Position numbers and translations under genes: made by a program. From Owenia fusiformis (Eukaryota > Annelida > Polychaeta > Sabellida > Oweniidae): 64,000 nucleotides of DNA. Each line of letters opens with the position of its first letter. Positions within the stretch are counted from its first letter, which is position 1. Below, in pieces: positions 12,101 to 24,100 of the stretch. Under the pieces are notes generated by a model. It saw only the letters and a list, made by a program, of their open reading frames with translations. It was not told where the DNA came from and did not search any database. The stretch lies in contig CAIIXF020000006.1 of assembly GCA_903813345.2 (NCBI GenBank), positions 28,901,936-28,965,935 on the forward strand, read 5' to 3'.

Positions 12101-15100
12101 AAAATGTACAGTACATATACTGTAGATATGACATATCGGTATTTGGAATAACATAGTTGACTTGCTAATCAAATTTAAATTTAAAAAATTGAACAATTCA
12201 GATACAATGATATTTATTTCTCTAATTGACATGAAAATAATACCTCTGTCAAATATTAATCTACTTTATGAATAACATATTCTAAGATATGAATGTTTCC
12301 TATGTAATGTGATGAATTATTTAGTTCTAAACGTGAAATAAGATAACTCAATTTAAAACATTTTAGGCAGGCAGTCTAACCAACCTAATGATTTAATATT
12401 TTAATAAATGATTTCTAAACGCTTCTGCGCTTACGCTATTATATTATACCACATGGTTTTAATTTTGATATGTTGATTTTCAGTTGAAGAAAATACAAGA
12501 TAAAGCAGAGAAGGCGCGACGTGATGTTGAATCTACCCATTCCAAGTATGAAGCTGCATTGAATGACATTAACAGCTATAATGCAAAGTATATGGAAGAT
12601 ATGACAGAGGTATATTGTAGTTTGCTCATATTACTTCATTTGTATTCAAATGTTCATACTTTGTGAGATATGTAATGTCCATTGAGTTTTACCATGGGCA
12701 TGCATATTTTGTGAGATATGTAGATGCCTATTGAGTTTTACATTAATTCGGTTGGTTGGTTCGATTTTTTGCATTTATGAGTTTTATTGGTCATACATAC
12801 TCCAATATAGACCAGTAAATCAATTGTTCTTGCTACAAGATCATATTAGAATAAGTATTATAGACAGCATTACTATTACATTAGTATAAAAAAAGTATTA
12901 CTTTGATATAATTAAACTTAATGTTATATGTTATAAAGATAGAATCTGGTGGAAAATTGAGCAAACGTTGAGGTCAAAATCTGAAAAAACACTAAATTAC
13001 AAGCATTAAAAGAAAATTGTATTGTGCTCATTTTCTTAATAACATTTCTGAAAAGTTTAAAGATATAATCGTAATTTAAATATCTCTGGAATTTCTATTG
13101 AATTTTATTTCTTTTACATTGACAGGTCTTCGACAAATGTCAGGAATTCGAAGAAAAGAGATTAATATTTTTCAAGGAAATGTTATTTGGAATCCACAAA
13201 TGCTTGGATATTTCATCTAACCCTATGTAAGTATTCTACAACCTTAGGGATTTGATATAACAAATAAGGAAGATGGGCCAGTTTAGTACAGTTTATATAC
13301 GACACCATGGAATGCCAAAAGGCCAGTTATTCAATTTGAAAAAATCGAAAATCTGATAGTGAAAAAATCATTGTGAAATTAATGGGCTAATGTAAGATGA
13401 TAAAATCCCTCAGACCCTGTTAATAAAGTATCTTGTATCCACAAGTTTCAAATGGGGAAGATTTTCAAAACTAAGAAAAACAAAGAATTTCCATCACTTA
13501 CTTTTCAGTTATTCCCAGATCTACCAAGACCTGCATCAAAACATTAGTCATGCAGACTTCCAGAAGGATTTAAAGTTCTGGTCCAACAATAATGGGGTTG
13601 GCATGGCAATGAATTGGCCAGTGTTTGAGGTGAGTTCTGTTTTCTGTCAGTTTAGAATTAAACACACAAACATGTATTGAGTGATATAATCTCAACTTTT
13701 TAGTACATCTACAAACCTTTTACCTGTATTTACAAGTGTTTATTAATTGCTATGTCACTTTGTTTGAATTAATGCTGTGCTTGTGTATACCATTAATCTA
13801 AACTTTCAATAATATAGTCATTTCACTGTCCTTAGCAATGCCTCAACTTGAGACAACTGTCCATTCCCATTCCAAGAGTGACTAATATTTTCCAGGGGAT
13901 GTTTGGAATGAAAATTGATCTAATATCTTCAGTAAAAATCTGTGACTCACAATCATTTTATGCCTTGTATTATCATATATTCACAAAAGGCAATGCTAGA
14001 CAAAAAATTACAATAGGACTTTCTGACATTTCGGTATAAATTAGTCTTCACACATGCCTCTGTATTCCTTGCTGATTTTACTCCTTTCCACTCTGTTTTG
14101 CAATTAAAAGCATGATCACTATGATATTTTCCCGCTTTTTGGAAATTTAACGGCTAATGTTAACAATGCCTGTTTGTGACTAGGTTTATACCCCAGATAT
14201 ACATGGTATAACGAGTAAGAAGTTCTCTGCGCTACAGAAAGAGGTCGCCTCTGAGATATCTATCCAATTGAAGAGCATCAGCCATGACCAGTACAACCGC
14301 GAGTTTGTTGTAATGTTTCTTGATTGTTTGATTGTTGTACTTTTTGGCTATTACAGTGAAACCTGGTCCTGTATATTGCAAGCATTCTCAATGTTCCGAA
14401 AGACCACTATAGTAGATAGATCACTAAAAGTAGAATCTAACAAAGGGGAGACTTCAATAATATTTCTTTTAGTCAAGAAAATACATATGCACCTATGTAT
14501 ATCAGTGCTTTAAAAATGATTGTTAAATATATCGAAAAAATCATACAGTATGTATCAAAATCTCGTCAATGAATTTTAATTAAAAAAACTTTTCACTTCT
14601 TCTTTGTTTGAGGGAGAGTTTAAGGTATTGGTGCTTTCAGGAAAATGTTCACATTACAGGTTTCACTGTAATACAGATAATATGTAATATTATATCTTAT
14701 TTAAGTCCCTAAATTTGGTGCAACTTTAAATGGTTCAATTTTTTATGTGGCAGGTGGAGAAATGAATGAGTGAGAAAATCAGTGGTACTTGTGGTTAATT
14801 CCTGTATCACACTTTTTGAGAAAGAGTTGGGCATGTATTTATCGTAGCATGTAAATTGCTTGAAAATTGTGAATGTGGAAGGACTTAGAAGGATCGTTAA
14901 ATCTTGCTGCATATAAATATAAATGTATGAATTCCCTATAGATATTATCACACTGTACTTGTGCCTTATTGCGAAGGAAATCAAAAGGAAGCAAGACAAA
15001 ATATCAGATTCAGTATTCAAGAGCGCATATTATCTATAAGTTACAGGAACTTTGTAAAGCAGGTTACTTCCTTGTAACATATGGCGCTACTGATTATGAT

Positions 15101-18100
15101 ATTATCTTCAACCAGACCAGTTTGTGGCATCAATTGATAATACACCACCAGGAAAAGAAGCTATTTTTCACATATCTTATATCTCATACTGGGTGTTTCC
15201 AAGTATAACAGTGATTCATCCGTATTGTATATTATTTGCCTTTAAATGCGTTATTTATTGACATGACAAATCTCACTCATACATGATTTAAATGATTATA
15301 AGTTTCTTATCATTATATTTTGAGAAAGGCAATTTCTTTCTATTTTTGGAACTTTTACCAAGCTTTTTTGTCTCAGCAATTTTTGATGAAGTAGGCAGTA
15401 GTTTGATTTGACCAGGGAAAAGTTTCAGTTAAGATTTTGTCATTCTTGTTGTCTGATGGTCTCTGGCTTTATAATGATCCACTTTCCAATGCCTCCTGGT
15501 TTCTTGTCCTGTATCTTAAATCAAAGGCCTGCATTGCATGGGGACTGTAAAAGAAAAGCTGTCTATGAATTGTAAATTACCAATCATTGTTCCCAATTAA
15601 TATTTTATCTACCATTTACTAACACTTACCTTTAACCACCATTAACTTCTGCTGTCCAGTTCAAATCTTCTCTTTTCTAGCAAAACTTGTTTTTAAAAGC
15701 AATAATAACAATGTATGAAAATGAGGCACTTTTTTCAACTGGCTGATCATTTTTTATTTCAGGAATATTCCCCAGAACTTCAAGATATCTCAAAGAAGAA
15801 GAAGAAAGACTTATCAGGTGGCGGTGATACGGGGATCACACTAACGGGAATGAGCTACCATCGCAAGACTGACAGCAACGTATCGGACCCACCTACACAG
15901 AATCCTTTGTATAACGCAAATAGTCGAAACTCCACAGATGACAACAGTCCGCGAGACCACCAGGCAGTTAACAATATGGCACAATCTCAACAAGCCCCAC
16001 CAAAGTAAGAGAACCTGCATTTTTCAAATCGTTTCCTTTTTGATTGATCAGAAACAAATGACGGGTGAAGTTCATAAATAATACCATTGTCATTTAATAT
16101 ACTCAGAAATTGAAAAATTAAAGAATTGAGAATGATAACTTTTGTGAATTAAGAAATGGAACTAAAAAGAAGTATTTTGAATACTCCTGTAACTGTTAAT
16201 ATATTTAATTAGTGGAGGGTGGTTGGAAAGTTCATTGTTTGCATTAGAAATGCATTGTTGGGTTACTCCTGTAGAAGTTCCTTTTACCAGGTGTAGGCAA
16301 TTCAAAAGGTTAATGGAAATCCCTATTAATGATTTGTTATGGTATTATGTTAGTTTATATCATGTATGAACTAAATGTTATGTAAGAAATAGCATGATAT
16401 CCCGGTAAAGAGCATCACTTCCTCAACATCAATTAATGTCACTAATTACTTCTGTCACAATCATTACTTCACTGTCATTTGTCACAGATTTTTCCTTTTC
16501 AGTGATTCTAGGTGTTCTTTTTTGGTTTACATAACAAAAGTTATTTTTAGGCCACCACGTGTCAGTTTGGGTTCATACGATGAGGCAAAGAATCCTTTTG
16601 GCGATGATGATGAAGATGAGGCTAATACGATTAATCTTAGTACCTCTAGCGAAGGCGATGACACTAACGTGGTTGACCTCAAATCTGTTAGTGAGGGGGG
16701 GATGACCCCAGGGGTGGTGGCTAGCGAGGGGGATCATGATCATGACATGACCCTAGGGGCAGAGGCTTTCTCTCATTCCCCTCCCACAACTGACTCTTAT
16801 GCTACCCCAAGTGAAAGTCCATCTGGCTCACTAGAGCGCTCCACCAGTCTTCCCATTCCAGAGTCGCATGATGAACAGGAAGTGACAACACCAGTTGTAA
16901 CTAAGCAACCAGAAATCCCCATAATTTTAGCTCCAAGTTCACCAGTAAAACAACTTGAAATACCTGAGTCCCCTAAAGCACCTCCTCGATCACCCAAAAT
17001 GCAGAGGGCGCCACTGGCTCCCGTGTCACCATCACCCAAACGTTCAAAGCCACCACCTCGCCCATCTCGCCCCCCACGACCTGTGTTGAAAAGGTTCGAT
17101 TTCAGGATTATCGCATGGGTTGATTTTTATAATAATTCAGTGTTTTGAACCCTTGTAACATGATCTCACACTGTCCACACTTTTTTATTTAAGAAATAAG
17201 AACAGAAAAACAATATAGCAAGGAAAACTAATATAAAGGAAAATCTCAGTAAATCCTGGAAAGTTGACACTATTGTTGTATTGTTATAGCAACAATAAAA
17301 CTATTACATGATTTTTTACTCCAAAAATGAATATTGTAAAATTCAAAAATGCTTACAGTACATTAATGTTTGCATCAGACTACACCCTTGTCTGTTTTTT
17401 ATTTCATGCAGTTATACATGGATTACTGTCTATATACACAGCATTTAATGACACGCATGTGAGGTCTTGTTCGAGGTTATGGAGCTAGGTCTACTGTAAC
17501 ATGCTTTCGCAATATGTGCTGCTATCTCTATAGGGAGTTTCAATGACTAAACAGGGGTCAGTTTCTAGAATTTATCACAAATCACAATTCTCTATTGAAC
17601 TTGCTATAGTGAGACTTTGTCATGATTATGGCTGCAAAATGTAAAAAATGAATATGTGAAATTTCAGGAATTGTGCTATTTGATGAGTTGGAGATATGGC
17701 CCCAGTAAGGGATCAGGGGATACTACAAAAATGTGATTATTTTATTTTGATTCAATTTGTTGTTTCAAGTCTTTTGATGTCATCATACATTCGCACAAAT
17801 TGTATACTTTCAAATTGATATCATTGAGTAGATTATGTGATGTCCCCTACACCTGAATGCTACTTTTGCTAGAGCATGTACAGTACCCTGCTTCCAAAAT
17901 GTATTTTAGGGCGATTTACTGTCATAAAAACACTTGAGATATTTACTTGTATTCTAGCTGCATTGTGCCTAGTGAAACTTGGCATGATTCGGTTTGATAG
18001 ATACCGATTACATCAAATGAGATCATATTTTCTCATATATCTTGTCATAAGCCGTAACCATAGCAACATTTTTATGCACATGATTTTGAATCCCCAGATA

Positions 18101-21100
18101 GGGCCTTGAAAATATACATGTACACGTAGTAAAAGTAGCTGCATGTTTAGCTGCCATGATTTATATGATATTGTAAACTGTAATGTTGTGCTATACCCAA
18201 GTCTATCCCATTATTTGCTGTCCCATACCCCTTAGACTCCAGTGTCTTAGTAGAGCTCAGAATGCTCGTAGGAGGACCATGTGCATGCTGGAAACTGATG
18301 TTGTCAGTAGTGTGTGAGAAGTGTGAACAGTAGTGTGAATTTCCCATTAGTGTGATAGGTATCATCATTGATTTAAATGTTGTCATGTATTAAGATTAAT
18401 TATTATGATGTTGTCTTTTGTGTGAATATTGTTGCCATTATTATAAGCATTGTAAATGCTGACTACATTAGTGCAAATGCTGTCATCATTAGTGTGAATG
18501 CTGTCATCATTAGTGTGAATGCTGTCATCACCAGTGTAAATGCTGTCATCATTGGTGTGAATGGTGTCATCATTAGTGTAAATGCTGTCCTCATTAATGT
18601 GAATGCTGTCATCATTAGTGTGGATGCTGTCATCATTAGTGTGAATACTGTCATAATTAGTGTGAATGCTGTCATCACCAGTGTAAATGCTGTCATCATT
18701 AGTGTGAATACTATCATCGTATAGTATGAATGTTGTCATCATTAGCATGAATGCTGTCATCATTAGTGTGTGTGCTGTCATCATTAGTGTGAATACTGTC
18801 ACCATTAGTGTGATTGCTGTTATTATTAGTATAAATGCTCTCATCTTATATATAGTATTAATGCTGTTATCATAAGTGTGGATTTTGACATCAGAAATGT
18901 ACCAGTAGTTTTCCTCCGTGTAATTGCTGCATTTTGTCTTCTGCCCATGAGTGATGCTTCCATTGTAACATCCTTGCATTAATACTGTGATCTTTTATGA
19001 CTTTCTTGTATTGGCTAAAAGCAATCAAGACCTTGGAAATCTTGAAGCATTTATATAATATACATGTAATGCTATATCCAGATTTCTCCTTTGGCCTTTA
19101 CTTATAGGTTTATTTGAAGGTTGATACTCTTCTGAAGTCTTTTTGTAATCCTTATTAACTGTTGTCTCGATGTGGCTTTAATCTAACTGGTTTCACATTC
19201 TTATTGTCATAATGTTTAAAAGTAATTTTCTTTTGTTAAATTCATATTTCCGTCATTGTAGTTGGTATTGTATTTGTTACTTTGAATACATCACTTTTTA
19301 TTAATGATATTGTGTTGTTGACACCTTGATATTGTATCAGTGAAATCTAATATCTCTTCAGCGAACTATAATACATTGATTAATATCACCTTCAAGGCTC
19401 TTACCCTACTAAGCCATTTTTTCTAGATACGAGTAAGTGCGTCATGATTGAAATATTTAGTTGGATTTCTATTCATGTATATGCAACAGATAGATTAAAA
19501 GGTTCAGTGACTTTTCCAATGTAAAAACCATTGAATTTTGCCAATATGAAAACCATTGAATTTTGCCAATTCGAAAACCATTGAATTTTTTCAATGTAAA
19601 AACCATTGCATTACCAATGTGAAAACCATTGAATTACACCAATGAGAAAATTATTAAATTTCCAATCATGATTCACAATATTTTTAAACAAGCATTTGGT
19701 GTATGATGTAAATGACAGCAGATAAATCATTAATCTTTTATTTCATTTTTAGAAAATCATCATATGATCCTGAGCTCAATCCATTTGGTGATGATGATGA
19801 CGATGATAATGGCAATATTACTAAGTAGGACTACATCTTTAAGCACTGAATGCTTGGCTAAGTCTGGCAAAATTGGAGAATTTTTTTATTTTCAGTTTAA
19901 GGCTTTATTTTGCTTTAGGGATAGAAAATTCTGGAATTTTTTGATTGAGGTGTATTTACAAAAATTGAAGTAAAGATGAGCAATAAGACATGAAATAAGA
20001 TATAAAATATCCACATCTAAGTTGATACTTTTTTCTTAACAGAAATGATTGTCTATTTTTCTCTTTCATTGACTTATGATGCCATAGGTACATTCGAGAC
20101 ATTTTATGAATATAATTAATAGTCCTAACAGTTGTACTATTTCTTTTGATTTCTTCAACTTTGCCAGATTTACCCATGTTTTACCGACTTTATTTTTAAA
20201 CAGTATTGCATTTTATAGGTGTGTGTATAGCACCATGTAGCAATGGCTGTGTATGTTGTGCTTCTAACTGCTACTAGGGCGTGATTTGTTAACTTTTATT
20301 TCGATGTCCCCATCGTAAAATCTTTGATTTTTCAGTACTCTTCAAAGTTGATAAAGATACTAATGTTGTGATATTATTACTTCATTTAGATTTGCTCTTA
20401 ATAGTTCACAACTTATTTCCAATTATTTTATATCGTATTAAGTGATTCTTATTTTGCAAAACAAACCCATGTTATCAATAGGTAAATCTTCTTTGTTTTA
20501 AAAGATTGTGTATCACAATGCTTTCAAGATGTTGAAAATGTTTCTTTTCTTACATTGTATTTTCATTTGGTTTCCAAAAAATACTATTTGATATCTGTAA
20601 ACAAATGTCCTGAATGACACCTTTGTTCAGATGCAATTTTCGAAAAGCAACACTGTATTGATTGTATGTTGTTTTTACATTCATTCATTTTTAACTGTCC
20701 TTCTGTAGAAATAACCATACCATTACATTTGTGATATCATTTATCAATTTTACTTTTCCCTGGTTTTAGAATGCTGCATCATTCATGTTATGCTATGTGT
20801 TGAGAAATTGCTGTTCATCATTTGAGGAGAGAATTCTGTTTGAAGTGCACAGCATGTTTAAATGTCTGTTACTTGTATTTAGTCCTTGAGTTTTTACTAA
20901 TGACTCATCTTGTGTATCATGCATCATATACTTAAGATGTAGAAATGTTCAAATTCATTAAAATTGAAAAGGGGGTGTCCACTTGTATGTCACCACCTGA
21001 AGTGGTCTTAAACTTAATGTGGACAGGGTTTGGTGTTCAGCGTTCGGCGTCTGCAACAAATGGCTTGTGGTGACCTTTTGCATGTTAATGCCTTGGTCAT

Positions 21101-24100
21101 TTTTTGTGAGATAACCTTAAGAACCATGGATAGAACAAAAATTCAAAATTGCTTCCTCGCCTAGTTTTTAACTCACTCGCCCGTTTTAGTAGATTACTTT
21201 AAGATTGATGCATGGTACTCCTTATTGCAGCATCCACTCGACGCATGTCATGCACGGAGATATATGATTGGATGATTTAGAAAATGAGCAATCCTTTGCA
21301 TCTTGTGTTGTTATAATGTTATATCATATTGTCTTGAAATTAGTTGTATGAAAATAATGATCGATCAATGTAGTTCCCCTACTGTTGATCATGTTAAGTT
21401 CAGTTTTGAAATAGAAAAAAGAAATAAAAATGCACCGTGAGTTTAAAACCCATGTATTTACAAATGATACCTAGATTAGCATCATTGACTAAATTTATTC
21501 TTGAGATAAACCTAATTCTTAATTTACCCGATGCCTCAATTGCAGCACATCGAATCGGCAAAGTAACGCGTCGCCAAATCCTTTTGGTGACGATTGGGCG
21601 GATGAGCCTACAACAACACGGCCTGATGTGACAGATAATGGTGCTGTGGGTGTACCCGTTAGAGCTTTGTATGATTATGATGGCCAAGAAGAAGATGAGT
21701 TAACATTTAGATCAGGTCAGAGGACGTCACTATCGTTAGCATGTGGTTCAGTCTAGGACGCATGGGCTTCATGCTTGGTGTACTAACGCTCTCTCTTTGA
21801 TGATTTCTATTGATGTTTTTAACTTTTGAGTGTGTTTCTTACTAATCCTTCACTTTCTTTTATCTTTGTAGCATGTGATTATACGAGTATATTGTATCAC
21901 CGTTTGGATTTCTGCTTTTTAACACATCTTTGTATTGCACTAATGTAGCCTATACATGAGTCTATACTAACATTACATTATACTACATGCAAAAAATCAA
22001 GGATCTCAAGAAGCCATTATAGGATGGGGTATACTCAATAAGTGTAGTAAGTACTACCTTATGTAGCTAAATCAAGTTTTAAAGGTAAGATTTTTGCACC
22101 CATTTTAGCCACAGGACAGTGCTGAGGATGATTGTCAACTGTCACAGTTACTCCAGGGTTTGATTACTATTTAGCCTCTGGTTTCCTAGTTTGCTATGAT
22201 TGACTCCCCATTTAAAAGTTTCCTTCTGTTTGTAACAGTAAGAATGGGGTGAACAAGAGAGGCAAAGGTGGCGCCACCAAACGTCAAACCAGCTCCAGTA
22301 GTTGGTATGTAGAGGAGAATCAACCAATCAGTGAACCCCCTCAGAGTAATCCAGCGGAACAAACCAATGGGGATAAATATGCCCTGAAATCATCTGGTTC
22401 CATAGATTCCTATTCAAACCCGGAACCTGCGAAAAGGAAAAACAAATCCACACCCACTGAAACCATTCAGAACCCTGACAATGAATATAATTATGGTAAA
22501 GAAAATGTTCATGAGGCCACCCCCGTTTATGATACCCCTAAAACAAGCAATTATGACAGCCCTGTATATAGTGACGCCGATATGAGATATGAGACCCACT
22601 CATCATCTTCGACGCACCGTGTTGAATCTACGCATTATGTGACAAATCATTATGATGATGAAGAGGGGACTTATGCAAACATCCAACGTAAGTTTGATGA
22701 TGTCATAATACACTATGATGTCACAATACACTGACCTTATAAGGACCCCTCGGCCTTTAACCATCCTTAGGGATTCTACTATCTAAAAGACCACATGTAC
22801 CCACCCCGATGGAAACCTACCACTTCAAAACTTATGATTTGACCTAATTCTTCATCTTTCCCATAATGCACTTCAGATATGAGGAGCTAACAAATGGGGC
22901 TTATGGGCATGATGGTTACACCAACCCTCTTCCTAGATCAACCCAAAGTAACCCAGGTATCAATATTATTTTCAATAAAACACTTCCATCAAATAAATGC
23001 TGTGATAAATCTGTTCACATTTAAAGCATAAAAAAGTACTGGTAAACTAGATAAATATTACCATTTTTATTCTATAACATCAGGAAAGATATTTTGATTA
23101 CACTACGAGTATAATCACTCAAAAAGAAAGTTTCATAGACGTTGAAGTATAAATTATTTTTCATAAATGATATTTATATAATAATTTACATATTCTTTTA
23201 TATTTAACAGTTATACTTTTTTAAATTTAGTTAATTTGTTAGCAAGTAGATACTGATAAACCTGCCTTTCAAATAATTTCCTCCAAACTTAGAATCACAT
23301 TTCAGAATTTAGTTAATGCTTAATACCTTAGGGGGATGGTGGAAGAAAACATCTTTGAAAATTGCTATACCAGCCAATGTTATTTTCTGGTACAAAATAA
23401 AGTATGAAGGCATGCATGTATATCATTGTTTTTTCAGGAAAATACCATTACAATGTTTTCTTTTAGTAAACCTGTAAGAGGTCAATGGTAACTCCAGAAA
23501 ATACATTCAAAATGGCCGCCTTTTCAATTTTCGAAATATCTCAAAGTTTCTCAACAACACATCATTACATACAATTTATTTCTAACTCATTTAACACAAG
23601 ATGCAACAAGGATGCTTTCCAGAAAAAATAAGAAAGTACACCCATGTCTTCATACTGTTGAGATTGAGACCCCAGACCCCATAGATTCACACAAAATTAG
23701 CCTTATTCCTTTAATAGTTCCAATTGCGGAATTTACAATTTCAACCTACATAATTCCTGGAAGAGTAGTATGGCATATATCTATGATATCTTGTAAATGT
23801 TATAACGGTTATCTTTATGCTTTCTCACATTCCCCATCATCCTCGCAACCCCATTTAGAACTAAGAACCCCTTCCTCTCCTATCCTGATTATTAGGTAAG
23901 TCAGTAGGCACATATTGCATTTAAATGTGTTCATATAAATATGTTACAGTTTATAAGCTTGTGTTCTGGTACTGTGCACTGGGCTGTGTTATGGTACTGT
24001 GCTCTACACTGTGTAATGGTACTGTGCACTAGATTGTGTTATGGTACTGGGCATTGGACTGTGTTATGGTACTATGCACTAGACTGTGTTATAGTACTGT

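Noticed and set aside
11812-12232. Overlapping ORFs on both strands in PACSIN intron 4
   Set aside because: AT-rich GTACATGTA-like text; no domain, and opposite-strand frames are equally open.
18383-18979. 198-codon minus-strand ORF
   Set aside because: Entirely a 21-bp minisatellite read in an open frame.
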